A DNA stretch of 64,000 bases from Marinilactibacillus piezotolerans (GTDB lineage: Bacteria > Bacillota > Bacilli > Lactobacillales > Carnobacteriaceae_A): the NCBI RefSeq assembly GCF_900169305.1, contig NZ_FWDP01000002.1, positions 310,001-374,000 on the forward strand, read 5' to 3'. Both the position numbers and the translations under genes were made by a program. This document shows positions 25,276-34,808 of this stretch, in pieces. The notes beneath the pieces are model-generated. The model was not told where the DNA came from and ran no database searches. It saw only the letters and a program-made list of their open reading frames with translations. Position 1 is the first letter of the stretch. Every line of letters begins with the position of its first letter.

Positions 25276-26124
25276 TTAATCTAAGATTTGCACTTCAATG
25301 GTACGACGACCAAATGACCATGCAGCATCTAAGCTTTCCATGTGGATATCAATGCGATTTCCATTGATTGCTCCACCAGTGTCTCCAGCTACAAATTCTC
25401 CATATCCTGGGACATAAATTCTTGAACCAAGTGGGATAAAGCTGGGATCCACTGCTATTACGTTTGGATTTTCTCTTAAATCAATACCTGAATAAGTGAT
25501 ATTCCCTAATGAAGCTTGATTGCGTGAATACGCTGTTGCTTCGACTGTTACCGTTCTTCCAGCTGGTGCTGCTGCTTGAGCCGCTTCTGTTTCAGACTCA
25601 GTAGATGAAGAAGTGTTTACTTCATTAGAAGGTGCTGCTTCTGGAGCTTCGGTTTCTGATTCTGCTTCAGGTTCCGCTTCTTCTACGATCTCTTTTTCAA
25701 CTTCATCTGGTGTTTCAGTTTCAACTACTTCATCTTCTGAAACATCATAGCTGACAACTTCATCATTATTTTCTACTGAAAGAATCGATGCATCTCCACT
25801 AAGATAGATCGTCGTTCCAACTTCGATCATACTGTGATTATTGATATCGTTAACTTTAGCAAGTTTTTCTATAGAAAAATCTGTTGCTTCTGAAATTCCC
25901 CAGAGCGTATCGCCCCATTGGAAAGTATACTCTACTGTGTCTTCTTCATTTTGGTTTTGTTTTTGGGCTTTAATTTCAGCTTCGATTTCTGCAACGGTTC
26001 TTGGCTGCCAATTGCTTGCTGACATTTCCTCTGCGTGTATTTCGTTCATAGTTCCAAGACTAAATAATGAAGCGAAGGCAATTGTTGCACTTGCTTTCAA
26101 TAAATATTTCTGCACTGTAGACAT
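25276..26124 (-). CDS. Secreted LysM and 3D domain cell-wall protein
   Basis: 282 residues: signal peptide ending near HAEE (about 32), LysM peptidoglycan-binding domain (about 66-110, with WGDTLWGISEATDFSIEKLA), an acidic Glu/Pro/Ser linker (about 125-185), and a C-terminal 3D domain (about 190-282) with VEATAYS, NVIAVDPSFIPLGSRIYVPG and the aspartates of GDTGGAINGNRIDIHM. 3D proteins (YocH, Rpf2-like) are muralytic or resuscitation-type enzymes. The ribosome site is AAAAGGAG. Single gene in a long intergenic setting. Confidence 0.92.
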   Translation of the reverse strand: MSTVQKYLLKASATIAFASLFSLGTMNEIHAEEMSASNWQPRTVAEIEAEIKAQKQNQNEEDTVEYTFQWGDTLWGISEATDFSIEKLAKVNDINNHSMIEVGTTIYLSGDASILSVENNDEVVSYDVSEDEVVETETPDEVEKEIVEEAEPEAESETEAPEAAPSNEVNTSSSTESETEAAQAAAPAGRTVTVEATAYSRNQASLGNITYSGIDLRENPNVIAVDPSFIPLGSRIYVPGYGEFVAGDTGGAINGNRIDIHMESLDAAWSFGRRTIEVQILD

Positions 26125-26413
26125 AAATTCTCGTGCTCCTTTTCTTTTTATTCCTCTTGTGTGTTGGTCAATAAAGGTTGCTGATCATTGGCAAAACAAA
26201 TAAAAATGAATGATCACAAAACTAATCTATCTGCAACCAGATGTTATCTTACCACGATTATTTGAGAATAAAAGAGTGAGAAGCCTTGTGTTACGCCTTT
26301 TTAGTCTTCCTGTATTATAATACTTACTTTTTTACAGTCGTGTTTCAAAATGCCTTTAATTACATATTTCAGTAACGAAACCATGCACTGATCATTTTAT
26401 ACATTATAATATA
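26125..26413. other. Upstream region of the LysM/3D gene
   Basis: Contains a distant inverted repeat TGATCATT...AATGATCA near 26180-26215 but no promoter that I can place with confidence. No gene seen. Confidence 0.35.
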
Positions 26414-26466
26414 CAAAAAACAGGATGATGCACGTATATTTATTATATATCGTGACATCATCCTGT
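26414..26466 (-). terminator. Terminator of the fetAB-like operon
   Basis: Minus strand ACAGGATGATG (26466-26456) pairs with CATCATCCTGT (26430-26420), then TTTTTTG. It lies about 125 nt behind the fetB stop. Confidence 0.8.
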
Positions 26467-26589
26467 CATACTATTCATATTTTCCTCTTAAGAAAGGCTG
26501 AATCTTGCCTTTTAGGCAGTTTTCTCTGTAACAATCAAAATGATTGAATTTCACTTGAAATTGTTCTATTCATCTGTCTGTTCATTCGC

Positions 26590-27351
26590 TTAAAGCAGCT
26601 GTTTTTGTTCGTTGAAGAACTGTTTGTATGCCAAAAAGCTGGCAATGACACTAGAAATACTCGTTACGGAAATGAGCATGAACATCACCACGATCTGATA
26701 TCGGATCGCTGCCGTCGGTTCTACCCCAGCAAAAATCAGCCCGGACATCATTCCCGGCAGACTCACTAGTCCAACGGTTTTGGTACTGTCGATTGATGGA
26801 GACATACCAGTTTTAACACTCTCACGGATAATCGAGAGCGAGGCTTGTTTCTCATCCGCTCCTAAAGCCAGTTTTTCCAATACTTGCTGCCTTTGATCTT
26901 GAAATTTCCCATTTAGAGCCCGATAAGTCAATCCCACTGCGACCATAGCGTTGCTGGCGATCATTCCAGTGATGGGTACAATCTGTGAGGGAACCCATTC
27001 TATCGCTCCTGTCAATACTAGTAAGCTTAATGTAATAGCTGTTCCAGCACTAAGAGAGAATAAAGAAATTTTAAACGAATGCGGAATACCGCTGCTGCGT
27101 TTATGTGCATTAAAGGATGCATTAAATACAATGAATAGTACCATAGCCAATGTAACAAACAGATTGTCTAATCCAAAGATGAAACTCAGAACATAGCCGA
27201 TAATGAACAGCTGGATCACTGCCCTCAGTCCGGCAATAAAAATGTCTTTCCCCAATCCAAGTTTTTCTTTATAAGTAATAAAAACAGCAACCATCAATAA
27301 GGCAGTCGAGAACAGCAATGAGACATTATTGATTTCCAGATTATTCGTCAT
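26590..27351 (-). CDS. fetB: FetB-type ABC exporter permease (UPF0014)
   Basis: 253-residue membrane protein with about seven hydrophobic segments; typical family stretches are AGLRAVIQLFIIGYVL, MIASNAMVAVGLTY and TVGLVSLPGMMSGLIFAG. In E. coli FetAB lowers oxidative stress from iron, probably by export; other metals are possible. ATG 27351 overlaps the end of fetA by 11 nt and has GGAGGAAAAGC before it. Confidence 0.92.
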   Translation of the reverse strand: MTNNLEINNVSLLFSTALLMVAVFITYKEKLGLGKDIFIAGLRAVIQLFIIGYVLSFIFGLDNLFVTLAMVLFIVFNASFNAHKRSSGIPHSFKISLFSLSAGTAITLSLLVLTGAIEWVPSQIVPITGMIASNAMVAVGLTYRALNGKFQDQRQQVLEKLALGADEKQASLSIIRESVKTGMSPSIDSTKTVGLVSLPGMMSGLIFAGVEPTAAIRYQIVVMFMLISVTSISSVIASFLAYKQFFNEQKQLL

Positions 27352-28000
27352 GCTTTTCCTCCAATCGTCCATCTATGATCCGAATCACCCGATCAGCCTG
27401 AGATAATTCTGATTCATCATGCGTGATCATTAGAACAGTGATGTCAGACTGCTGGTTCAACTCTTTGATCAGTGTATGAATAATCCGTTTGTTTTCAGTA
27501 TCCAAAGAACTAGTCACCTCATCCAGCAGCAAGACTTCTGGCTGAAACAACAAATTCCTGACTAACGCTATTCGCTGCTTTTCTCCACCTGACAACTCTG
27601 TAACAGCTTTTTCATAATAGGTCTCCGGCAATTTGACTTTCTTTAAATAGTCTTTAATTCTCTGCTCTTCTGGATCCTGATTCCTTATTTCATATGGAAA
27701 CGTTAGATTATCTTTGACTGTTTGATCAAACAATGCTGCATTCTGAAAAAAATAAGAAACCTTTTTTCTATATTCCAAAGGATCGTTTTTATCGAGACTT
27801 TGACCTTTAAAGAGTATCTCTCCTTTTGTCGGAGAGATTAAACTGCCCAGCACTTTCAGCAATGTACTCTTTCCACTGCCAGAAGGTCCGGTAATCGTAA
27901 CGATTTCTCCTTTTTCCACATCGAAAGAAATGTTTTCAAGAATCGTTTCCTGGCCGGCTTTAAAACCAACTGCTTGAACAGATAAAATCGGTTGTTCCAT
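27341..28000 (-). CDS. fetA: FetA-type ABC exporter ATPase
   Basis: 219-residue ATPase partner of FetB. Walker A TGPSGSGKSTLLK (about 35-47), Q-loop SYFFQNAALF, signature LSGGEKQRIALVR and Walker B VLLLDEVTSSLD. The two genes overlap and end at one terminator. AAAGGAGAG precedes ATG 28000. Confidence 0.92.
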   Translation of the reverse strand: MEQPILSVQAVGFKAGQETILENISFDVEKGEIVTITGPSGSGKSTLLKVLGSLISPTKGEILFKGQSLDKNDPLEYRKKVSYFFQNAALFDQTVKDNLTFPYEIRNQDPEEQRIKDYLKKVKLPETYYEKAVTELSGGEKQRIALVRNLLFQPEVLLLDEVTSSLDTENKRIIHTLIKELNQQSDITVLMITHDESELSQADRVIRIIDGRLEEKHDE

Positions 28001-28092
28001 AGGTACTCTCCTTTACTCAATGTACAGCTTTGTATCACTGTCGCTTTACTATAAAGCGGCTCACTGTCTTTTATTTATTGAAAGAACTTTTG

Positions 28093-28992
28093 CTACTGTT
28101 GTCCCTGTTCTTCTGCTTTTGTGATTCTTTCTGCCTGTTCTTCCTGAGAGAGATAGGTAAAGCCTTCTCCCGTTACTTCCTGGACATGTGAGATCGTGAC
28201 AAATGCATTGGGATCAATGCTTTCCACAATCCGTTTAATCGCCAGCACTTCGCGTCGACTGATAATAATATATAAAACTTGTTTCTGGTTGCCCGTATAG
28301 TATCCTTTCCCATCTAAGATGGTAATGCCACGGCCGATCTGCTGTTCAATCTGCTTAGCGATTTCATCATATTTTTCTGAAATAATGAAAAAGGATTTTC
28401 TAGGATTCAATCCTTCCAGCACAAAGTCGATTACCTTACTCTGTACCACTAAATTTACTAGCGTTAAAAAGACGTTTTCTGCCCCGATAATAAAGATACT
28501 TGGTACCACAATACAAAGATCGATCAGTAAGATCGCTGTAGGAATATTGATTCCCAGATACTTTTGCATCATCTTGGCTAGTATATCTCCACCAGCAGTT
28601 GTTCCATGGCCAAGCATGATCAGTCCGATTCCTGCCCCCATAAACACACCTGCACCCATTGGAGCTAATAAGGTTGTCTCAGGAATAAATGACCACCGCG
28701 TTACAATCAGCAGCATCACGGAAATAATTCCATTTGCCACGATTGTATAGTTCAGCGTTTTCTTATCTAAAAAGCGATACCCCATTGCGATGATTGCTAT
28801 ATTACTAATGAAAATGGTATACGACGGTTCTATTCCGGATAAGTAGAAGAGAATTAGTGAGAAACCGGTCAAACCACCTTCTGCTAAATCATTCGGTACG
28901 GTAAAGACATTGACACTAACAGCATATAAAAACGAACCGATTGTAATCAATGCCAGGTTTTTAACTGTCTCTTTCGTTAACAAAGACTTCAT
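28093..28992 (-). CDS. YitT family membrane protein
   Basis: 299 residues with five or six membrane segments (about 8-180), including LYAVSVNVFTVPNDLAEGG and LGHGTTAGGDILAKMMQKY, and a soluble C-terminal DUF2179 domain with LDGKGYYTGNQKQVLYIIIS. Function not established. ATG 28992 has AAAAGGAGAA upstream and begins 1 nt after the amidohydrolase stop, so the two genes are coupled. Confidence 0.9.
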   Translation of the reverse strand: MKSLLTKETVKNLALITIGSFLYAVSVNVFTVPNDLAEGGLTGFSLILFYLSGIEPSYTIFISNIAIIAMGYRFLDKKTLNYTIVANGIISVMLLIVTRWSFIPETTLLAPMGAGVFMGAGIGLIMLGHGTTAGGDILAKMMQKYLGINIPTAILLIDLCIVVPSIFIIGAENVFLTLVNLVVQSKVIDFVLEGLNPRKSFFIISEKYDEIAKQIEQQIGRGITILDGKGYYTGNQKQVLYIIISRREVLAIKRIVESIDPNAFVTISHVQEVTGEGFTYLSQEEQAERITKAEEQGQQ

Positions 28993-28993
28993 C

Positions 28994-30601
28994 TTAGTTC
29001 TCCTTTTGATAAACGACTTTTCCGTCAACAACCGTCATCAAGACAGCGGTCTCTTTGATCTCTTCAGTCGCACACGTAAAAATATTGCGGTCCAGTACAA
29101 CAAAATCTGCATAGTACCCTGGCTGAATCCTGCCTTTTACATTTTCTTCAAAGCTTGCGTAGGCACTTTCTAGGGTATAGGCATCTACTGCTGTATAGAT
29201 GTCCATCGCTTCTTCAGGACGGTAACCTTCAGATGGCTCACCATTCAATCGTTTTCTGGACACTGCTGAATAAAGATTTTCCCAAGGATTAAACGATACA
29301 ATCGGTGCATCCGAACTAAACGACTGGTGAACCCCCGCTCTAGACAGGGTACCAAAGGCATAAGATGTGCTTGCCCGCTGCTCTCCTAATCGTGATAACA
29401 GAATAGGAATATCATCATTTAAAAAGATCGGTTGAATATAAGTCAGGTATTTTCGATCAATCACACGATCGATCAGATCCTTTCCAGTGATTTGAATATG
29501 ATTGATACCTAAACGCAGATCATTCAGCCGATCTCCCAGTGCTGCATCGTAAGCATCTAAAATGCGTTCGACACCTTTATCTCCAATGCCATGGATGATG
29601 ACCTGGAAGCCGTGATCTACCGCCAACTTAACTTCATGATTCAATACAGACTGCGGCTTGGTTTCTATCCCAACATTACCCGGATCATCAGAATACGCTT
29701 CTCTCATCGCAGCGGTTCTAGCACCCAGCGTTCCATCTGAAAAAAGTTTTACAGGTCCGATTCTGTTAAATGCACTGCCTTGCCCCAGTTTATACCCTTT
29801 ATCCATAAAAGGCTGAATATAATTACCATCATTGAACCAGATTTGCTGGTAGAACCGCACGGTCAGGGCACCTTCTTCTTCCAGTTCATGATATAAATTC
29901 AGATTTGCTTCTATCTTATCATCTTTTGCATCGTTTGTATGCATGGAAGTCAGCCCTTGACTGTTTGCTAGACGCATCGTTTTCTTCAGTACTCGCTTTT
30001 TCTCATCTTTGCTCAACTCAGGAAGGTAGGGACGCACTAAATCGATTGCCCCTTCTGTCAAAATTCCTGTCGGCTCTCCAGTTTTATCTTTCACTACTTC
30101 GCCGCCCGTTTTAGAAACGGAATCTCTGGTCAGTTTGAGGACTTCGATAGCTTTAGAATTCAAGCTCATGACATGACGGTCAACTCGGACCATGGCTACA
30201 GGAATGGTTGTAGAAATCTTATCCAGATCTGTACGGTCAGGGGTTCTCTGTTCGTCTGTGAACTGATTCTGATTCCAGCCTTCTGTATATAAGAAGGCTC
30301 CCTCAGTCAGTTGCCGCTCTTGAATATAGTTTTTAGCCCGCTCAATCAATTCTTGCATAGAGGTGACATCCGTGATTTGCAGCATATCCAGATACTCGGC
30401 AGTCATCAAAAAATGCAGATGTGAATCATTTAAACCTGGTATCACTGTAGCTCCTTTTAAATCAATGATCTCAGCTCTATCTTTATAGGTTTCCACCAAT
30501 TCATTGTCTCCAACTGCAATGATTTTTCCGCTGTCTACGACCATTGTCTTGGAGAATTGATCTCTATTTCTATATAAGTTTCCATTTATGTATAGTTTCA
30601 T
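28994..30601 (-). CDS. Amidohydrolase (YtcJ-like)
   Basis: 535-residue metal-dependent hydrolase of the YtcJ/PF07969 type. The metal site begins in IPGLNDSHLHF near residue 60; later conserved pieces are LFSDGTLGARTAAM, IHGIGDKGVERIL and SSDAPIVSFNPWE. Substrate unknown; aryl or acyl amide hydrolysis is the family role. GGAGGCG precedes ATG 30601. First gene of a pair with the YitT gene. Confidence 0.9.
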   Translation of the reverse strand: MKLYINGNLYRNRDQFSKTMVVDSGKIIAVGDNELVETYKDRAEIIDLKGATVIPGLNDSHLHFLMTAEYLDMLQITDVTSMQELIERAKNYIQERQLTEGAFLYTEGWNQNQFTDEQRTPDRTDLDKISTTIPVAMVRVDRHVMSLNSKAIEVLKLTRDSVSKTGGEVVKDKTGEPTGILTEGAIDLVRPYLPELSKDEKKRVLKKTMRLANSQGLTSMHTNDAKDDKIEANLNLYHELEEEGALTVRFYQQIWFNDGNYIQPFMDKGYKLGQGSAFNRIGPVKLFSDGTLGARTAAMREAYSDDPGNVGIETKPQSVLNHEVKLAVDHGFQVIIHGIGDKGVERILDAYDAALGDRLNDLRLGINHIQITGKDLIDRVIDRKYLTYIQPIFLNDDIPILLSRLGEQRASTSYAFGTLSRAGVHQSFSSDAPIVSFNPWENLYSAVSRKRLNGEPSEGYRPEEAMDIYTAVDAYTLESAYASFEENVKGRIQPGYYADFVVLDRNIFTCATEEIKETAVLMTVVDGKVVYQKEN

Positions 30602-30723
30602 TCTTTTTTCGCCTCCAGATCCTCTCTCATTGTATCACGATACGGAATAACGCAACACCGGTTTTCTCAATCCAGGATCTATTCTGCATCTATCTGCAAA
30701 ACAACAAACTACCGGATGCATTA

Positions 30724-30758
30724 AAAAGAACGATTTTGCCTTTGAGGCAAAATCGTTC
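30724..30758 (-). terminator. Terminator of the glycosyltransferase gene
   Basis: Perfect 13-bp stem GAACGATTTTGCC / GGCAAAATCGTTC with a 5-nt loop, followed leftward by TTTTTAA. Confidence 0.9.
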
Positions 30759-30778
30759 GAGTCTTAAATTCAAATGGT

Positions 30779-31405
30779 TTATAGCCAGCTTCCTGTAAAC
30801 TGATGGATGCCATAGGTATTTTCTGTAGAATCGATTTCTCTGGTCCAATAATCTTTTGGAGAGAAATACTCACGTGGGAAAATATGACAGTTTTCTACCA
30901 CTTGCTTAGTGTTGTCGGGTTTCAGACCGCGTTCTGTCATAATTTCAGTGATTCGAATAACGTTTGTCTTACGGTCATGTGAGCCGTCTTCTTGAATAAA
31001 CGTACGTCCTTCATAATCATTGTAAAGTTCTTCGATGAATGGGTGATGCGGTTCAGCTCCGATGATCCCAGTAGATATCTCCGTTTCGATTTCAAAACTG
31101 AAAAATGCCGGCAGATCCCTAAAGTCGTCAATCGGCTTGATCAATTCCATATCAGTATCCACGTAAACGCCGCCGTATTCTTTCAGTGCATACACTCGAG
31201 CAACGTCTGAGACAAACGCCCATTGTTTTTCATCGTATGCCTGCTTTGTATAAATACCGTGATCTTCAGGGTTAAAGTTGGACTCGTTCCAAACTTTGAT
31301 TTCCCAATCCGGGCAATATTTTTTCCAGCTTTCTAGACATTTCTTTTCCAGCTCTCCAAGTTCGTTCCCGCCAAACCAAGCATAATGTATTATTTTCGGA
31401 ATCAT
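30779..31405 (-). CDS. DXD-motif glycosyltransferase (GT32-like)
   Basis: 208-residue sugar transferase of the type found in capsule and surface-glycan clusters. It starts IPKIIHYAWFGG and carries the metal- and nucleotide-sugar-binding DXD in YGGVYVDTDMELIKP near residue 98, preceded by FVSDVARVYALKEYGG. It stands alone, not in a capsule cluster. Donor and acceptor unknown. GGAGGAG precedes ATG 31405. Confidence 0.88.
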   Translation of the reverse strand: MIPKIIHYAWFGGNELGELEKKCLESWKKYCPDWEIKVWNESNFNPEDHGIYTKQAYDEKQWAFVSDVARVYALKEYGGVYVDTDMELIKPIDDFRDLPAFFSFEIETEISTGIIGAEPHHPFIEELYNDYEGRTFIQEDGSHDRKTNVIRITEIMTERGLKPDNTKQVVENCHIFPREYFSPKDYWTREIDSTENTYGIHQFTGSWL

Positions 31406-31536
31406 AGTTGTACTCCTCCATTTTATTTATCATGAAAATTTCTTGAAAACTCTAGATTCATTGTAACAAAATGACACCTGAAAAATCGAACAATAAGCTT
31501 GATAGGAAACTCATCTGACTCTACCTGACTTAAAGG

Positions 31537-32937
31537 TTAAGACTGGTCTTGTGCAAACTGTTCACGAGACAGTTCAACTCGTTCTTCCATCGGCTGAATT
31601 TTTTTCTTGTACATATACCGCATTGCAATAGCGGCAAACACAACAGCTACCGCTTCTGAGATGACAATAGCCCACCAGACAGAATGGACATCGCCTGTCA
31701 GTGACAACAAATATGCCACTGGAACTAATATGATCAGCTGCCTCGCTGCTTGAACGCCCAGACTAAGTATACCATTCCCCAAAGCTTGGAATACTGTTCC
31801 CATGATAATACTGAATCCAGCTAATACGAAGCTGAGACTGATAGTTCTCAAGGCAGAAACACCAATTGCTGTCATTTCTGGAGAAGCGCTGAATAAAGCC
31901 AACAGTTGCGTTGGGAACAATTGGAACAGAATGGTTCCTAAAAGCATCAATGAAAGAGCATAAATCAAGCAGATTTTAATGGCACTCATCATTCTCTGTT
32001 TATTGCGTGCACCATAGTTGTAAGAAACGATCGGAATCATACCATTGTTCAAACCGAAGACCGGCATAAAGGCAAAGCCCTGAAGACGGATATAAACGCC
32101 ATAAACGGCAGTAGCCGTCGCAGTGAACTGCAGCAGAATGTTATTCAACAAGAAGGTAACTAATGAAGTGATTGATGTCATCAGCATAGAGGGAATCCCT
32201 ACAGAGTAAATGCGTCGGATAACACCCCAGTCAGGTCGGAATCCTTTGATCTTCATATCCACGTCATCATTGAATTTTGCATTAAATGTAAACGCCATAA
32301 GTGCAGAAACCGTTTGAGCGATAACAGTCGCCAGGGCTGCACCATAAACACCTAGTGCCGGGAAACCAAATAATCCGAAAATCATAATCGGATCCAGTGC
32401 AATGTTTAAAATCGCACCTGTGCCTTGCGTAATCATTGTATAAAAGGTTCTGCCGGTAGCCTGCAATGTTCTTTCATAGACAAACTGCAAGAACTTCCCG
32501 ATCGAGAATACTGAGATAATCATCGTGTATTCTACACCGTTTTGAATAATCAGCGCATTATCTGTCTGCGCTTCAAAAAACGGGCGCATGGCGGTCAGAC
32601 CTAATGCAAGGAAAACTGCATAGTGCATAAAGGCCAGGAACACACCGTTATTAGCCGTTTCACTGGCTAAATCTTTCCTGTCTTCTCCTAGTCGTTTAGA
32701 GAGTTCCGCGTTCATTCCTACTCCTGAACCAACTTGAACAGCCAGCATCAGCATTTGAATCGGATAAGCGAGTGAGAGTGCAGCCAGTGCTTCTTCACTG
32801 ATTTGTGCAACGAACATACTATCTACGACATTGTACATTGACTGGATCAGCATAGAGATCATCATTGGCAGCGACAAGTTCAGCACGAGACGGTTCATCG
32901 GCATCGTGCCTAGTTTATTGGATTTCATTTTTTTCAT
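31537..32937 (-). CDS. MATE family efflux transporter
   Basis: 466 residues, about 12 membrane segments in two related halves, of the NorM/DinF type that exports drugs or metabolites with Na+ or H+. Beginning LVLNLSLPMMISMLIQSMYN and VDSMFVAQIS are typical. AGAAGGTGT precedes ATG 32937. Substrate unknown. Confidence 0.92.
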   Translation of the reverse strand: MKKMKSNKLGTMPMNRLVLNLSLPMMISMLIQSMYNVVDSMFVAQISEEALAALSLAYPIQMLMLAVQVGSGVGMNAELSKRLGEDRKDLASETANNGVFLAFMHYAVFLALGLTAMRPFFEAQTDNALIIQNGVEYTMIISVFSIGKFLQFVYERTLQATGRTFYTMITQGTGAILNIALDPIMIFGLFGFPALGVYGAALATVIAQTVSALMAFTFNAKFNDDVDMKIKGFRPDWGVIRRIYSVGIPSMLMTSITSLVTFLLNNILLQFTATATAVYGVYIRLQGFAFMPVFGLNNGMIPIVSYNYGARNKQRMMSAIKICLIYALSLMLLGTILFQLFPTQLLALFSASPEMTAIGVSALRTISLSFVLAGFSIIMGTVFQALGNGILSLGVQAARQLIILVPVAYLLSLTGDVHSVWWAIVISEAVAVVFAAIAMRYMYKKKIQPMEERVELSREQFAQDQS

Positions 32938-33141
32938 TACTGTACACCTTCTTATCCTTTACTTCATTCCTCAAACCTCAAATACTTACTTTAAGTTTGA
33001 AAATACTTTGTTCATTATACCCAATTCAGAAATTGAAATGAAGCAGAATGTTGTAATCCAATGAGTTTATCATTTTACTCATCAAAGTCTGTGAAAAACT
33101 GCTAAAAAAACAAAGTTAAACATCGTTTCTCTTCATTTTTC

Positions 33142-33150
33142 TGATACAAT
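33142..33150 (+). promoter_or_regulatory. Extended -10 of the CAP protein gene
   Basis: TGATACAAT about 35 nt before ATG 33186; no good -35 box. Confidence 0.5.
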
Positions 33151-33185
33151 ATTGAGGACCATTACTGAAAGGAGCTTCATCAAAA

Positions 33186-33857
33186 ATGGGTAAAGTCATC
33201 CGTAAACTTTTCACTCTCTTACTTGCCGTTTTTATTGGTTTCTGGCTGTCTGCTAGCGGGATTCTTCAAGGAACCGAACTGGGGAACTGGCTGGACAGAA
33301 TTGTCAGCTATATTCCGACTCCTGAAACATGGTCGGAAATAGGCTCTCTCGAACTGGATATAGATCAATTAAGCAAAACAACCGGACCATCTGCAGACAC
33401 AGAGTCTGAAGACACCGTGGCAACCACTCCCGCCTCTTCAGAAGTAAACTACAGCATCGTTGAAGATAAAATCTTTACTTTATTAAATGAATTACGACTA
33501 GAAAAAGGACTAAATACTTTACAAAGAAATGATATGCTGAAAAAAGCAGCCGATTTGCGTGCAGTTGAAACGGAGACCCTGTTTTCCCACACTCGACCGA
33601 ACGGCACAGATGCTTTCACGGTATTTAAAGAAGAAGGCATTGATTATGCTTATCAAGTAGTCGGAGAAAATCTGGGTATGGCTACGAATTATTTAGAAGA
33701 AACAGAAATGGCTGAATTGTTATTCAACGGCTGGGTAGAAAGTGAAGGCCATTATGAAAATATGGTCCGTCCAGAATATGAAGAAATTGGAATCGGCGTT
33801 CATTACGATGGAGAATTTCTTTACGCCACTCAAATTTTCGGCACGCCTATGTATTAA
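33186..33857 (+). CDS. Secreted CAP domain protein (YkwD-like)
   Basis: 223 residues: a hydrophobic N-terminus (about 8-28) that is a signal peptide or anchor, a linker rich in Ser/Thr/Asp (about 60-90), and a CAP/SCP domain (about 95-223) with LLNELRLEKGLNTL, FSHTRPNGTDAF, GENLGMA and SEGHYENMVRPEYEEIGIGV. Histidine and glutamate pairs of the CAP cavity are present. Role at the cell surface unknown. AAAGGAG precedes the ATG. Confidence 0.9.
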   Translation: MGKVIRKLFTLLLAVFIGFWLSASGILQGTELGNWLDRIVSYIPTPETWSEIGSLELDIDQLSKTTGPSADTESEDTVATTPASSEVNYSIVEDKIFTLLNELRLEKGLNTLQRNDMLKKAADLRAVETETLFSHTRPNGTDAFTVFKEEGIDYAYQVVGENLGMATNYLEETEMAELLFNGWVESEGHYENMVRPEYEEIGIGVHYDGEFLYATQIFGTPMY

Positions 33858-33907
33858 GCTCAATTTTAGGTCCTCCATTCATTATCAGATGACCTATCGT
33901 TCCTAAA

Positions 33908-33960
33908 TAAAAAAGATGCCCGGCACTCGCTGTTATCAAGCGTACCGAGCATCTTTTTTT
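33908..33960. terminator. Bidirectional terminator
   Basis: AAAAAGATGCCCGG pairs with CCGAGCATCTTTTT with one mismatch; T-runs on both strands serve the CAP gene and the nitrilase gene. Confidence 0.88.
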
Positions 33961-33979
33961 ATTTGCATGATGGATCCTT

Positions 33980-34765
33980 TTATAACTGATACAGATCAGG
34001 ACGGCGGTCTTGGAAGACATTGATCTGAGACTTTACCTGGTTGCGCAATGGAAGGTCGAACTCTGCTGTTAAGATCTGTTCTTTTTCTTCTGCATTCGCT
34101 AAAGTATTGCCCAAAGGATCCAGCAGCAGCGAATGTCCGCAGAAGGCAAGCTTGTCTGTTTTTCCCGCACCATTTACCCCTGCTACAAATACTTGATTTT
34201 CAATTGCTCTCGCTTTGAGCAGTGTTTCCCAGTGAAAAACACGAGGATGCGGCCAAGCAGCCGGGACAAACAATATTTCGATCTCTTTCAGCGCCAGCAT
34301 TCTGATCCACTCCGTAAACCTCAGATCGTAACAAGTAGCTATACCGGCTTTAACGCCATCTATTTCAAAAATCCCCAATTCTTGACCGGGCGTAAACTGT
34401 TCATGTTCCCCAGAAGGAGAAAACAAATGGACTTTATGATACGTTCCAATCAACTGCCCTTTTCGGTCATATTGATAGCCGGTATTATAATAACTTCCAT
34501 TAAAAACAGTGGCTACTGTCCCGCCGACAATATTTACCTTATGCTTTTTACTTAATCGACTAAGGAACACTTTTGAGCGCTGACCATCCTTATCTGCATG
34601 CTTTGAAAGGTCTTCAGGGAAGAAAGACACATTCCACATTTCAGGTAATACGATCGTATCCGGCTGTTCCGTTTGGATTGCTTGATCAGTCAGCCGCTCA
34701 ATCATTTGTTCATTCTGCTCAGGCTCATTGAATATCAGTTCTGGTTGAATGGCACTTACTTTCAT
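33980..34765 (-). CDS. Carbon-nitrogen hydrolase (nitrilase superfamily)
   Basis: 261-residue omega-amidase/YafV-like amidase. The Glu-Lys-Cys triad is in VLPEMW (near 42), TYHKVHLF (near 110) and IATCYDLRF (near 145). Such enzymes hydrolyse 2-oxo-glutaramate or related deaminated amides. Substrate not established. 44 nt from the ROK gene, same strand, likely cotranscribed. Confidence 0.9.
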   Translation of the reverse strand: MKVSAIQPELIFNEPEQNEQMIERLTDQAIQTEQPDTIVLPEMWNVSFFPEDLSKHADKDGQRSKVFLSRLSKKHKVNIVGGTVATVFNGSYYNTGYQYDRKGQLIGTYHKVHLFSPSGEHEQFTPGQELGIFEIDGVKAGIATCYDLRFTEWIRMLALKEIEILFVPAAWPHPRVFHWETLLKARAIENQVFVAGVNGAGKTDKLAFCGHSLLLDPLGNTLANAEEKEQILTAEFDLPLRNQVKSQINVFQDRRPDLYQL

Positions 34766-34808
34766 CTTCTTACCTCCTGTTTTTATGTTTTTTAGGTTGA
34801 TTCACTGC